Numbered from the stretch's first letter, positions 40,706 to 51,461 are shown. The stretch: 64,000 bases of DNA from Prorocentrum cordatum (GCA_963575745.1 CAUYUJ010003969.1:118529-182528); one strand, 5' to 3'. Notes: generated by a model not told the origin, from the letters alone. A program made the numbers and translations.

Positions 40706-41159
40706 ATTGCCCCACATCGGTTGCATCGAATCATTGTTTAGGGTCCAGTCTGGCTAATTGACACGGTGGCCTCTTGATGAGTGTTTGGGGGGCACTCCTC
40801 GTCTTATTGGGAAAGCTGGGGGCAACCTGGCCGTAGCCCTTGCGTCGGATTCTCGAGGGAGAAAAGGACGACATAATCACAAGCTTTCGGAGGTCCGCGC
40901 GGATTTCTTGGATCGGCGTTGGGTGAATTGCACCAAGTAGAATGCTCCACCTCGGTTGCATCGAATCTTTGTTTAGGGTCCGCGCTGGCTGACACGGTGG
41001 CCTCTTGATGTGTGCTTTGGGGGCACTCCTCGTCTTAGTGGGAAAGCTCGGGGCAACCATGGGCCAGGGCCGTGGCCTTTGCGTCGGATTCTCGAGGAAG
41101 AAAGGACGGCATAAACACAAGCTTTCGGAGGTCCGCGCGGATTTCTTGGATCGGCGCTG
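40687..41159. repeat. 234-bp tandem duplication containing half of element F
   Basis: 'aattgcacca' at 40691 and 40925 starts two units that share 'cggttgcatcgaatc', 'gacacggtggcctcttgatg', 'gggcactcctcgtctta' and 'ggattctcgaggaagaaag', and end in 'gtccgcgcggatttcttgga'. The second unit runs into a fuller F element ending near 41260. Confidence 0.85.
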
Positions 41160-41369
41160 GGCCCCCCCTTGGCGGCGCCTCCCCTGGCGCGCTCCGCGCG
41201 CCATGGCGAGGGGTCAGCGCAGATTCGCGAACTCCGCGCGTACGCTCCATAGCGTATGTTTGTTCACCCTTGCTTGCTTCTCTGGGCTCGCGCCGCGATG
41301 ACGCGGCGACGGTCCTGGGGGAGGGGGAGGGAGAGAAGGATGGGGAGGGGGAGGGGGAGGGGGAGGTGG

Positions 41370-41520
41370 AGGAGGAGGAGGAGGAGGATGGGGAGGAGGA
41401 GGAGGTGGAGGGGGGGGAGGAGGAGGGGGGGAGGGGGGAGGGGGAGGAGGACCATAGAGGAGGAGAGGAGGAAAGGAGCAGGAGGAGGAGAAGAGGAGGA
41501 GGAGGAGGAGGAGGAGGAGG
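41370..41520. repeat. (GGA)n array
   Basis: GGA/GGGGGA triplets with breaks. Confidence 0.9.
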
Positions 41521-41542
41521 AGCTCTCCCTGTTCCTGCCCAG

Positions 41543-41611
41543 TGTGGGGGTCAGGGGCACGCCTCCCCCCGCGGCCGGCCGGATGCGGAGGCCGAGTCGG
41601 AGGGCTCCCAG
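41543..41611 (+). CDS. Candidate internal exon, 69 bp
   Basis: A strong acceptor (ctctccctgttcctgcccag) precedes 69 bases read in phase 0 as CGGQGHASPRGRPDAEAESE, then GSQ. It ends CAG before a GC-type donor (CAG|GCGGCAGG). Length is a multiple of three. The C-terminal part is Glu/Ala rich as in the other candidates. No homologue known to me. Confidence 0.35.
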
Positions 41612-41639
41612 GCGGCAGGCCGCAGGAGGAAGCGGCGTC

Positions 41640-41815
41640 ATCTTCGTCCTCGCCGTCGTCCTCGTCGACGTCGTCCTCGCCCTCGTCCTCGTCCTCGTCG
41701 TCGTCCTCGTCCTCGTCCTCGTCGCCCTCGTTGTCCTCGTCGTCAGCGTCCTCGTCGTCCTCCTCCTCCTCCTCCTCCTCCTCCTCCTCCTCGTCGTTGT
41801 CGTCGTCATCGTCGT
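41640..41815. repeat. (TCG/TCC)n array
   Basis: Mixed CTCGTC triplets, then pure CTC. Confidence 0.9.
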
Positions 41816-41898
41816 CACCGCCGACTGCTTCTGAGAAAGAGAAATTTCCCACAGAAGGAGCGCATGTCTCTCATTCCTCCCTTGTTCCCTGCAGGCCT

Positions 41899-42094
41899 CG
41901 AAGAAGACAAACACTATAAGCATAAACTTTTGGCGTTCCGTGCGGATTTCTTGGATTTGCAAAGGGCCCCCCCAGCGGCACCTCCAGCGCCGCCCCTGGC
42001 GCGCTCCGCGCGTTGGGGAGGGGGGTACAGTGCAGATCCAAGAAATCCGCGCGGACCGTTGAAAGTTTATGTTTATGCCGTTTGTTCTTCTTCG
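41899..42094. mobile_element. MITE-like element F, copy with long inverted ends
   Basis: CGAAGAAGACAAACACTATA on the left, with a matching inverted right end 'ccgtttgttcttcttcg'. Internal arms 'gcggatttcttggatttgca' / 'tgcagatccaagaaatccgc'. Confidence 0.8.
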
Positions 42095-42182
42095 AAGCTC
42101 GACATCCAACATGCAACGAAGGGGGGCGGAGGGCAGTGGCCCTTGGGCCAACGAATACGGCTGCAGAGCGGGGCCCCACCCT

Positions 42183-42262
42183 GCCGACACCTTCTGTGAA
42201 GGTGTCGACAGTGCGCAGAAGGTGTCGACACCTTCAGTGAAGGTGTCCACACCTTCTGGAAG
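42183..42262. repeat. Tandem hairpin array 'gaaggtgtcgacacct'
   Basis: 'gacaccttctgtgaaggtgtcgaca' and 'gaaggtgtcgacaccttcagtgaaggtgtccacaccttc' form nested palindromes over about 80 bp. 42262-42780 beyond it is GC-rich, without a supported gene. Confidence 0.8.
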
Positions 42263-42779
42263 TCGCAGTGCGCAGCGTGAATCACACTGCGCACGGCGCC
42301 TTCCCCGCCATCGAGGGGTCGGCAAGTTGGCGCCGCTTCCCCGGCCGGAAGGCTGGCGGAAGGCGTCGGCAGCAGAAGGACGCGGGCTCCGGCGGCGGAG
42401 CGGTCTGCAGGAGGCGGCGGAAGCAGAAGGGAGACATCAACCACAGCTGTGTCCCTTCCTGGCGTCCAGAATCGGCCACACGATGCCGCGAGTTGCCGCC
42501 CAGCCTTGTCTCCTCCCCCGCCTCGCTCTTTTTCCCCCGCCCCCCACCCAGGAAGGCTTCGGGTCGCGCCCAGACGACCCGCCCAGGCAGTCCTGGCTAG
42601 CCTCAACCGGCCCCCCCGAGCAGTCCGGTCGGAGCCACCGGAGGCGGCGCGCGTGCGTCGAGGCCGCCCCGGGCTGGTCGGTGGTCCCAGCCGAGGCCAG
42701 CCGGGGCTGCATGGGGGGGCTGTCTGCACGCAGCCCGAAGCCACACCAGTCCTCCCCCACCTCACCTTCTCCCCCGTCC

Positions 42780-42950
42780 ACACTTTACCTCTCGCTCGTT
42801 CCTCCCTAGCCCTCGCTCGTTCCCCGCCCTCCTCGCTTGCCTTCCTCCCTCGCCCTCCTCCCTCGCCCTCGCTCGTTCCTCCCTCGCTCCCCCCACCTTA
42901 CCTTTTCCCCCTCGCTCGTTCGTCCCTCGCCCTGGCTCTCCCCTACCCGA
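42780..42950. repeat. Minisatellite 'ccctcgctcgttcctccct'
   Basis: Repeats of ctcgctcgttcctcc and ccctcgccctc. Pyrimidine-rich, and lies just upstream of the candidate exon at 42989. Confidence 0.75.
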
Positions 42951-42988
42951 GGAAGCTCGTACCTGTGGTCCTGGGCTCCCGGCGCGAG

Positions 42989-43039
42989 GAGACGGCGGAG
43001 CAGACGGCGAAGGAGGCGGAGCTGCGCTCGGAGCTCGAG
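42989..43039 (+). CDS. Candidate coiled-coil exon, 51 bp
   Basis: Reads ETAEQTAKEAELRSELE in phase 0 after 'cggcgcgag' and ends GAG before a GC-type donor (GAG|GCGTGG). The heptad-like pattern and KEAEL/LRSE signature recur at 48829 (EALRSE) and 56575 (KEAELQEL). Confidence 0.4.
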
Positions 43040-43084
43040 GCGTGGAAGGGAGGGCCCTGGCGTCGGATTTCCATCTGGGCCCCT

Positions 43085-43336
43085 GGGCCGCTTTCGATTG
43101 CTGTTGGGCATTGCACCCATTTTTTCCGTACCCAGACCCCCGACGTCATGTTTTTTTCATGACGTCGACCCCCAGAGGTCCCGACCCTTTCCCCATGACC
43201 GGTTTTTCATCCTGAGTCGTTTTTTGACGCTCCCGAGGCCCAGTGAGGGCCCCCGGAGGCCGAAAATTGGGAAAAACCTCCCGTCATGATTTTTTCATTA
43301 CTCGAGGGGGCCTGGGTATCCATTCCGGGCGTCCGA
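43085..43336. mobile_element. Element B fragment interrupted by family A
   Basis: The right part of B ('gctgttgggcattgcaccca', 'ttttttccgta') is split from its last bases ('tccattccgggcgtccga') by a complete A element. The left part of B is missing. Confidence 0.85.
43132..43316 (+). mobile_element. Family A copy, complete, nested in element B
   Basis: 185 bp. CCCAGACCCCCGACGTCATG to CTCGAGGGGGCCTGGG, flanked by TA at 43130-43131 and 43317-43318. The uninterrupted B sequence (ccgtacccatt) shows that TA was duplicated. This defines the exact ends of family A. Confidence 0.9.
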
Positions 43337-43486
43337 AACCAGGGGAGGTCACTTCCAGCACGAGCTCCACGAACGCCCCCCCCCGAGCTGGGAGCTGGGA
43401 GGCCACGCCTGGCTCCCCGCGCCGGTGGTCCCTGCTGGCTCGATGCTCGTTCTGGGGACCTTCCTGGGGCCCACGTAACGGATCTA

Positions 43487-43630
43487 TTCGACTCAGGTTC
43501 GACTCAAGTTCGACTCAAGTTCGACTCAAGTTCGACTCAGATTCGACTCAGATTCGACTCAGGTTCGACGCAGCTTCGACGCAGCTTCGACGCAGGTTCG
43601 ACGCAGGCTCGACGCAGCTTCGACGCACGA
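43487..43630. repeat. 11-12 bp minisatellite 'ttcgactcaag'
   Basis: About twelve units of ttcgactca(a/g)g, then ttcgacgcagc. Confidence 0.95.
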
Positions 43631-43689
43631 GTGGAACGAGTGGCTCCAGGAAGGTCCCCAGAAGGAGCATCTGAGGAGGGGGAGGCAGG

Positions 43690-43844
43690 GCGGGAGAAAA
43701 GGAGGAGGAGGGAGGGAAGAGGACGGAGGGAGGAGGAGGGAGGGAGGTGGAGGAGGAGAAGGGAGGGAAGGAGCAGGAGGAAGAGGAAGAGGAGGAGGAG
43801 GAGGAGGAGGAGGGAGAGGAGGGAGCAGGAGGGGGAGGAGGAGG

Positions 43845-43904
<60 letters not shown>

Positions 43905-43915
43905 AGGAGGCTCCA
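43690..43915. repeat. (GGA)n with (GCAGGA)n
   Basis: GGA triplets, ending in a regular gcaggagcagga run at about 43850-43900. Confidence 0.9.
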
Positions 43916-44039
43916 AACCTTGGTCCATCACGGCAGGTGGCCGTGGAACGGTGGTGCGCCGGCCCCTCCTTGTAGCCACCGCCATCTTTCTGTTTCCGCC
44001 CTCGTCGATCTTGATCGTTGCTGGGTGCAGAAGTGGCCT

Positions 44040-44400
44040 ACGAGGAGGAGGAGGAGGAGGAGGAGGAGGAGGAGGAGGAGGAGGAGGAGGAGGAGGAGGA
44101 CGAGGAGGAGGAGGATGTAGGAGGCCCAGGGCTGGTCGGCGCGGCCGACGAGCCCGAGGGCGACGGCGGAGCGCTGACTGGGGCAGCAGCCGTGGGAGCG
44201 CGGCAACGTCGCCCAGCCACAGGCCCCGAGGGACGCGACGGCGGAGCGAGGGAGGCCGAGGAGGAGGAGGAGGAGGAGGAGCAGGAGGCCGAGGAGGAGG
44301 AGGAGGAGGAGGAGGAGGAAGAGCAGGAGGCCGAGGAGGAGGAGGAGGAGGAGGAGGAGGAGGAGGAGCAGGAGGAATGGGAGGGGGGAGGAGGGAGGAG
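44040..44400. repeat. (GGA)n arrays around GC-rich spacer
   Basis: GGA at 44042-44115 and 44262-44400 (with gccgag interruptions). Directly upstream of module H2. Confidence 0.9.
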
Positions 44401-44404
44401 GGAC

Positions 44405-44690
44405 CAGTGCAAACCCACGACGCATCGACGATATTGAAATGAACCCTCCCTCCAACCCCCCTCTTCGTAGGCCCTTACACAAGGAGTCATTTCCACTGAG
44501 GGAGGTACCCCGTCGGGAGGCAGCCGTTTTTCAAAATCGTGAAGCGTGGCGAAACACCATTCTCGGTAGTCGAACGCCACGAACCAACCTGGATGTTGCG
44601 TCTAGACGATCCTGAATCGTGCCAGAACGCCATACCTGAGACTTCAACACCGCGAATCAAAGTAAGTGTTGTGCCCTGGTCTTTCTGCAT
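44405..44690 (+). repeat. Conserved module of family H, copy 2
   Basis: 'aaccctccctccaa', 'tcatttccactgagggaggt' and 'gacgatcctgaatcgtgcc' in the same order as 3166-3480. Confidence 0.75.
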
Positions 44691-44744
44691 CTTTCCCACC
44701 GCATTTATTGTACGGTAACCATGGGAGCCCGTGAAGCTCTTGCC

Positions 44745-45165
44745 ACTGTTTAAGGCGAATGCGCGCTGCGCTAAGGCGAGAGCCACATTTTGAACACAGC
44801 CCGCCCTCAATATGGGAAACGATTGCGAATGTGTAAAACGAATGCGCGCGGCGCTAAGGCGAGAGTCGCATGTTGAAAAGGAGCAGCCTTCAATCCGTGA
44901 CACTTATGCAGTTTTTGTCAGACGGTTGTGCGCGGAGCTAAGGCGACAGCCACATTATGAACACCACCCGCCTTCAATCCGCGACATGCTTGCAAATGTT
45001 GAAGACGAGCGTGCGCAGCGCCAAGGCGAGAGCCACACTTTGAACCCCCCCGCCCTCAATCCATGAAACTCGTGCGAATGTGCAAGACGAATGTGCGCGG
45101 CGCGAAGGCGAGAGCCACATCTTGAAAACGGCCTGCACGAACCCCGCGAAAGTATTACAATTCTA
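44745..45165 (+). repeat. 83-bp tandem satellite of family H, five units
   Basis: 'gcgagagccac' landmarks end at 44784, 44867, 44951, 45034 and 45116, a period of 82-84 bp. Confidence 0.9.
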
Positions 45166-45429
45166 GACGCTTCGCGTATCCACACCAGCCCATCCAGAAA
45201 CGATGTCCAGGCGAGTTGAGGTGATCAGGGAAGTGCGGGAGCAAAGAGGGGGACTGCCGATCTGTACGACGGAGGAAGGAGGAGACGGAAGAGGCTAGGC
45301 TGGATGGATGGATCAGGGAGTGGGGAGAAGGAGGATGAATAGGATGATGAGGAGGAGGAGGAGCAGAAGGAGAAGGAGGAAGAAAATGAGTAGGAGGAGG
45401 AAGGAGGAGCAGGATGAGGAGGGCAAGCA

Positions 45430-46050
45430 GACGGGCCAGAGGTATCTTGGATGCTTCTAGGGGCCTCTTGTGATATCTCTTGGGCGCTTCTTGGTGGCCT
45501 TGGGACGTCTTTAGGGTCTCTTGGCGGTCCTGGGGCGCTCTTGGGCGTATAGGGTGCCTCGGGGGGGGGCTCTTGGGGCCGCTTGGAGTCCTCTTGGGGG
45601 CCTAATGGGGCCATCCATCTTGGGGCCTCTTGAGGCCTCCTGGGCGTCTCTTAGGGCTATCTTGGAGAACATCCATCAAAGAAGGGGGGTCCTTTATTAG
45701 CGTCCCCCCTCGGGAGCCCCCCCAAGTCGCCTCTTGGAGCGTTCTTGGGGCTTTCTTTGGCCCCTCTTGGAGCTCTCTTGGGCCATCTTGGAGCTATCTG
45801 GAGGCCTCGAATGGCAATCGGAAGCGAAAGGGCGAGAAACTCCAAAACATTGATTTCCCCTATGGTTGTTGATTGAGTTTGGCTTCTTGGTTGCATCATT
45901 GGGGAGCTATTTTGGTCACTTGGAGCCGTCTTCGGGCGGTCTTTGGGCTTCTTGGAGCATCTTGAAAGCCATCTTGAGGCATCTTGCGCTATCTTGAGCC
46001 ATCTTGGACGCCATCGTGGGCTCCCTGAGGCCCTCTTGGAGCCGTCTTGG
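45430..46050. repeat. Minisatellite of 'cttggagc(c/t)atct' units
   Basis: About 600 bp of imperfect 10-13 bp units: tcttggrgcctcttgg, gccatcttgg and similar. Interrupted at 45690-45720 and 45810-45900. Confidence 0.8.
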
Positions 46051-46249
46051 AGCGAAACAATGCCCCCTGACACCTCGCGCCCCCCCCGTCCAAGTCCAGG
46101 GGAGGGGGTAGGGGGAGGGGTCAAGACTCCGTCCCCGCCCGCAAGCCGTCTCGCTCACTCCCACCCGCCCCCCCAACACATACGTAGCACCCGAGCCTGG
46201 CCCGAGCCGCAGCATATTCAGCAGTCGTCTTTGGATGGGCAGCTGCTGT

Positions 46250-46453
46250 CGGCGAATCCGCCGCCGCCGCCGGCGGCCGCCGCCGCCGCCGCCGCGCCGC
46301 CGCCGCCGCCGCCGCTGTCCGCCGCCGCCGCCGCCACCGCGCCGCCGCCGCGCCGCCGCCGGCCGCCGCCGCCGCCCCCGCTGGCGAATCGCCGTTCCCG
46401 CAGCCGCTGCCGCCGCAGCCGCTGCCGCCGCAGCCGCTGCCGCCATCGCTGCC

Positions 46454-46484
<31 letters not shown>

Positions 46485-46505
46485 CCCGCCGCCGCCCCGA
46501 CGCGC
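46250..46505. repeat. (GCC)n array
   Basis: gccgccgcc with ccgctg and cagccgctgccg sub-repeats. Poly-Ala/Arg/Pro open frames are shadows. Confidence 0.95.
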
Positions 46506-46639
46506 ACCTGTGGCTTGGCCGCCTCGCGAGCCTCCGACGCCGAGGGCGCCGCGCTCTCCAGGGGGGCCTGCGCCGGCGGCCCCTCGGAGCTCCCGGCCCG
46601 GCCCCCCTGGGCCCTATAGGGTGCCCCAGCCTGCTCAGG

Positions 46640-47080
46640 AACGTCGGGGCTTCCCCAGCGGGGGCCCGTCGTCGATCCATCGTCAGGCGATCGACCGTCC
46701 TGGGTGCCACAGCCTGCTCAGGAACGCTGGGTTTCCCCATCGGGGGCCTAGAGTCAGGCGAGCGCAGACATGAACTTAAGGGGGCGTGGGTTATGCGACG
46801 GGTCCCGTTTTCTAGGGAATCGCGGATTTCCGCCGCCGGGGGATGTGCTCCGGACGCTGAGGCTGTTTCCGCTCCCTTCCGCGTGGCCGGCGCGCCAGGC
46901 CGAAGCCCCAGGGGGAGTTCTAAAAGAACCAAAGGACCATCCCGAAGTCTGGCACGCGCCAGGCACACCTGTGGCAAGCCAACAGGGGGCGGCGGATATT
47001 CAGGCGATCGCAAACATGGATTAGGGGGGCGTGGATTAGCGACGGGTCCCGTTTCCCAGGGAATCGCGGATGTCCCCGCC
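46640..47080. repeat. Two local duplications
   Basis: 'cagcctgctcaggaacg' occurs at 46629 and 46712. A longer block, 'gggggcgtgggtt..gcgacgggtcccgttt..agggaatcgcggat', occurs at about 46779 and 47025. Confidence 0.7.
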
Positions 47081-47232
47081 GAGCGAGGCGGCGCCGGCCG
47101 CATTGGGGGGAGGGCACCTCCCCAGATCCATGGGTTCGGCGACCGCGCGCCAAATCCGTGGATCGCTAATCCATGCTTGCGCGCCCCCGATGGAGGCCTC
47201 TCAAAACCCAAACGCCCTGGAGTCCTGCAAAC

Positions 47233-47474
47233 CATCGCAGCGGGAGGCTTCTGTCGCCATCTTCGGCTTCCGGGGGCCATCGGCGGACCTCGGGGCCGTC
47301 AAGAAACGGGCCTCGGGATGAGAAGCAGGTCCCACGGAAGGGGTAGAGACCTCTGGTCCAGAGACTCTCCCCATGGCAACAACCCGAACGCGCAAGGCCA
47401 ACAAAAAAAAGCCACAGGCCAAGCACATCGTTTTGCGACGATATCAGCGAAAATCATGACGTCGGGGTCTGGGA
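47233..47474 (-). mobile_element. Family A copy with internal insertion
   Basis: 'gcagcgggaggcttctgtcg', 'ggcttccgggggccat', 'cctcggggccgtcaagaaac' and 'agagacctctgg' follow A order. About 75 bp of foreign sequence (ggcaacaacccg...) precedes the terminal 'aaatcatgacgtcggggtctggg'. Confidence 0.7.
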
Positions 47475-47680
47475 AATGGAGTCGGAGTACATGGAGTCGA
47501 AGGATCGCTCCGCATAGCCGATGCATCGGCGATGCGGCTCGATGTCGATGGAGCCCGATCTTCTCTACGCCGGCGTCGCCGATGCGTCGCCGACGTCGCC
47601 GGTGTATCGCCGATGCATCGCCGATGCATCGGTGATGCACCTCGACAATTCGGCGCGATCATCCGACCCCAGGCTGCTTG
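47475..47680. mobile_element. MITE-like element E, copy 4
   Basis: 'gtcggagtacatggagtcga', 'gccgatgcatcggcgatgcg', several 'cgccgatgcatcgc' units, and 'gatcatccgacccca'. Confidence 0.75.
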
Positions 47681-48340
47681 TAATTGTCCATCCCCAGTCT
47701 TGCTTTTTCGGCAGCCTGGAGGCGCCGCAGATTGCGAGCGACCTCGTCGCGACTCGCCCGGAGATCTTGGAGCTGAAGCTCCGGCCCACGGCCCGGAGCT
47801 CTCGACCACATCCCCGAGGCGCGCTGCTCACATCCTGGACGGGGCTCTGCCTGCCCTCGAGCTCGAAGAGCGTGCAAGGGCCCCCCAAAAGGCCCACGTG
47901 CAGGCGGCGCAAAGGCGGCGGCGGCGCGAGGTGGCCGGCCTTCTGAGAAGGCATGTGGCTTCTCGGAAGCTCCTACTCGGAGAAGGAGGAGGAGGAGGTA
48001 AAATGCGCCTACTCGCAAACGTCCGAAAAAAAACAGCAGGTCTTCCTCGATGCAAGGGCGCGTGGGTCCCCCGCGGCGGACTTTTCGGCCACGTGCGAGC
48101 AGCTACTCTCTGCGAGGAGCGGCGCGCGCTCGTCGAGAGGCCCTCCCGTCATCGGAGAAGCCTTCTTGGTGGCCTCCGGGCCCTTCGAAGAGGGCCCCTG
48201 CCTGCTCCAGAGGCCGGCCCCTCGCCCCCTTCTCCCCTTCCGCGCGCCACCAGGTCGACCACGTCTCGACCCTGGGTCCTCGGTGCCCGTGTCGTCGTCA
48301 GAGCCGAGAGATGGTGAGGAGGCGGAGGCGGAGGCGGATG
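47681..48340. other. GC-rich region with ambiguous coding-like stretch
   Basis: At 47742-47830 the plus strand reads QIASDLVATRPEILELKLRP behind a good acceptor (gctttttcggcag at 47713). The minus strand over the same bases reads LQLQDLRASRDEVARNLRRL before a CAG|GC donor. Only one, or neither, can be an exon. The rest shows no gene. Confidence 0.2.
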
Positions 48341-48349
48341 ATGGTGAGG

Positions 48350-48375
48350 AGGCGAGGGAGGAGGAGGAGGAGGAG

Positions 48376-48407
<32 letters not shown>

Positions 48408-48419
48408 GGAGGCGGCGGC

Positions 48420-48508
<89 letters not shown>

Positions 48509-48630
48509 CTGATGCTGATGCTGATGATGATGCTGATGCTGATGATGCTGATGCTGATGCTGATGATGATGATGATGATGATGAGGAGGAGGAGGAGGAG
48601 GAGGAGGAGGAGGTGGATGAGGACGGGTAG
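48350..48630. repeat. (GGA)n-(GAT)n-(GGA)n compound microsatellite
   Basis: GGA, then about 160 bp of GAT with GCT interruptions (48418-48580), then GGA again. The 603-aa minus open frame through it is a Ser-rich shadow. Confidence 0.95.
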
Positions 48631-48828
48631 GAGGCCCGAGGAGGATGAGGAGGCGGGTGGCGAGGACGAGAAGGAGGATGATGAGGAGGAAGGCGATAAG
48701 GAGAATGAGGAGCAGGAAGAGCAGGAGTCGAAGGAGGAGGATCGAGGAGCAGGAGTGTGACGACGATGGCGACGATCGAGGATTGTCTGGTTCCTTGCCC
48801 TCGCTCGGCTGGCGCTGCCGCGCGGCAG

Positions 48829-48885
48829 GACCTGAGGGAGAGGCACGAGGCGCTCAACGCAGAGGGCGAGGCGCTGCGTTCCGAG
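48829..48885 (+). CDS. Candidate coiled-coil exon, 57 bp
   Basis: After an acceptor (cgctgccgcgcggcag) it reads DLRERHEALNAEGEALRSE in phase 0 and ends GAG before a GC-type donor (GAG|GCATGG). The peptide RHEAL-AE is shared with the exon junction 56645/56932, which argues that both are real and related. Confidence 0.5.
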
Positions 48886-48929
48886 GCATGGCGGGGCCCC
48901 TCGCAGCCGTCCCCGCCGCCGCTTTTCTT

Positions 48930-49065
48930 GTCGTCGCAGGTGGTGGTTGTGGTGGTTTTTAGTGGTGGTGATGGTGGATGGTGGTGATGGTGGTGATGGT
49001 GTGGGTGGCGCTGGTGGTGGTGGTGGTCATGGTGATGGTGGTGATGGTCAGGGGAGGAAAAGGTA
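48930..49065. repeat. (GGT)n/(GATGGT)n array
   Basis: ggtggtgatggtgg repeats. Confidence 0.85.
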
Positions 49066-49069
49066 ACTA

Positions 49070-49215
49070 CCCATACGGCTATCCTTTGCCCGTGCCCACC
49101 CTTTTTGGGCCTCCTGGGAGGCTCTCGTCGCCACCGCTGAATTCGCATCGAGATTCTGGTCGGAAGGCACCCAGGGAGAGGTCTGGGGAGTAGTGGTATC
49201 GGTACCTTTTGGTTT
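49070..49215 (+). repeat. Dispersed repeat J, copy 3
   Basis: 'gcccaccctttttgggcctcctgggaggctctcgtc', 'gcacccagggagaggtc' and 'ggtatcggtaccttttggtttcccc'. A reverse-orientation relative lies at about 60595-60760. Confidence 0.6.
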
Positions 49216-49379
49216 CCCCTGCTCCATGAGCAGGATGGTGGCCGTGGTGAGGAGGAAGAGGCTGGTGGTGACGATGATGCTGACTGCGGTGATGATGGCG
49301 ATGGTGGTGATTCTTTTCGCAGTGAGAGGGGGAACGGGAGAGGCGGAGGGGATGGAATTTGGACGAGGAAGGCAGGGAG

Positions 49380-49580
49380 GGAGGGGAGGGAGGGAGGGAG
49401 GGAGGGACAAGGAGGAGGAGTAGGAGGAGGAGGAGGATGAGGAGGAGGAGGAGGAGGAGGCGGCGGATGATTATCATGAGGAGGAGTAGGAGGACGAGGA
49501 GGAGGAGGAGGACGAGGAGGAGGACGAGGAGGAGGACGAGGAGGAGGAGGAGGAGGAGGAGGAGGAGGACGAGGAGAATG
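49380..49580. repeat. (GGA)n/(GGGA)n array
   Basis: ggagggagggaggg, then GGA with GAC interruptions. Confidence 0.9.
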
Positions 49581-49799
49581 TGACACAAAGTGTGGTGACA
49601 TATGTGATCCTGCCACCGGCTCCGCGCCTCCAAGCCGCCGCACAGCCCGGCGGGGCGCGCACGCCTGCGAGGGCGGCCGCGCACCCCCGCAGCGGGCCGC
49701 CGGCAGCTGCGACCGCGGCGCGCCGCGGGAGCGCCGCGCCGAGCTGCGCCCGCGGGCGGCGCAGGGCTCGGCAATGCGCAGAGGGAGGCAGGGGGAGGA

Positions 49800-49990
49800 G
49801 GGAAGGCTTCTTAGAAGCACCCCTGCTTCTTAGAAGGCGCGGGGCTTCTCTATAGACGTAAGGCCGAGGCCTTCAAGAAGCAGGGTGCTTCTCAGAAGCC
49901 TTCCCCCCTCCCCCGACCCCCTTTTGCGCGCCGCCAAAGGGCGCTGCCCGGAAGCCGGCCCCTCCAGAGGGCGCGCCTGCGGCATTCGGG
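49800..49990 (+). mobile_element. Element family L, copy 2
   Basis: 'ggcttcttagaagcacccct', 'tatagacgtaaggcc', 'cttctcagaagccttccccc' and 'cttttgcgcgccgccaaagg' match 2125-2330. Confidence 0.65.
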
Positions 49991-50199
49991 GGTGGACAGA
50001 ACCCCCACCCTGACACGTCGATTAGGGAATTGTCCGCTTTCGGTTCTCGAGAGGGCGACGTTGCCGTTATTTTCCAGGCTTGCGCCCGCCAGAATTGGGC
50101 CCGAGGTCGTTTTCACTAAACCACGTTTTATAAAGGGGGGTCTGTCCATCCCTGAGGCATGCGCCGTCGCGCAGTGCTCCCAGACCGACTCGGGTCATG

Positions 50200-50362
50200 A
50201 CGAGCTCATGACGGCAGGTTTGTCGTTCCGCTCGGCCTCCGGGGGCCCTCGCTGGTCCTCGGGACTGGCGAGAAACGACTCGGGACGAAGAACCGGTCCC
50301 AGGGAAGGAAGGGGTCCAGACCTCCTGGGGGTCGCGCCGTGAAAAAATCATGACGTCGGGGG
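50200..50362 (-). mobile_element. Family A copy, reverse
   Basis: 'gagctcatgacggcaggttt', 'ggcctccgggggccctc', 'aaacgactcgggacgaagaa' and 'aaaatcatgacgtcgggggcctggg'. Forms an inverted pair with the next copy. Confidence 0.85.
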
Positions 50363-50370
50363 CCTGGGCT

Positions 50371-50560
50371 CCCAGACCCCCGACGTCATGATTTTTTATT
50401 ACGTCGACCCCCAGAGCTCTCGACCCATTCCCCAGGACCGGTGTGTCGTCCCGAGTCGTTCTGTCCTGGCCCCGAGGCCCAGGAAGGGCCCCCGGAGGCC
50501 GAACGTGGCGAAAAGCCTCCCGTCATTTGTTTTGTTGCTTGCTCGGGGGGGGCCCTGGGC
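50371..50560 (+). mobile_element. Family A copy, complete
   Basis: CCCAGACCCCCGACGTCATG to GCTCGGGGGGGGCCCTGGG. Confidence 0.85.
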
Positions 50561-50724
50561 TCCAGGGCCCCCGCTCGCGCCCCGAGGCGGCCGAGCATCT
50601 CGTGCGCGGCAGGCCAGGGCACGCGGCCGCCAGCAGGCGGGCATATAGCGGTCTTCCTTCTCGCGCTCGGCCGCGCGTGCCGCGCTGCCTGGCTCCCTCG
50701 CAGCCCCAGGCTGGTAGGCGAGAG

Positions 50725-51060
<336 letters not shown>

Positions 51061-51461
51061 AGTTGGAGGAGGAGGAGAAGAGGGAAGGTGATGACCAATG
51101 AGGAAGACAAATGCAGACAATGACGGAGGGAGCAGGAGGAGAGGAGGAGGAGGGGAGGAGGAGGAGGAGGAGGAGTGGAGGTGGAGCAGGTGTGCGTAAG
51201 ATGTTTATGTGGAGGCGGAGGACGGGAGGGGGGGAGGAGGAGGGATATAAAGTGGTTGAGAAGACCCGTACAGCCCCCCCCCCCTCCGCAACCCCAGATA
51301 TTGACCCTTGACGTCCCTGGAGGTCCCCCGACGACCCTCGGAGGCTTCCAGGGGCGCCCGATGGTCCGAAAAGGGCCAACAGTTCAACAAACTTACATGG
51401 TCCGAGAGCCCCCCGACGCCTCGATCTTCGAGGGCCGAGGGAAGACTTGACGGCCTCCCAA

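Noticed and set aside
48009-49820. 603-codon minus-strand open frame, the longest in the window
   Set aside because: It runs through reverse-frame (GAT)n and (GGA)n arrays and is mostly Ser, Pro and His. Triplet arrays stay open in all frames, so length is no evidence of a gene.
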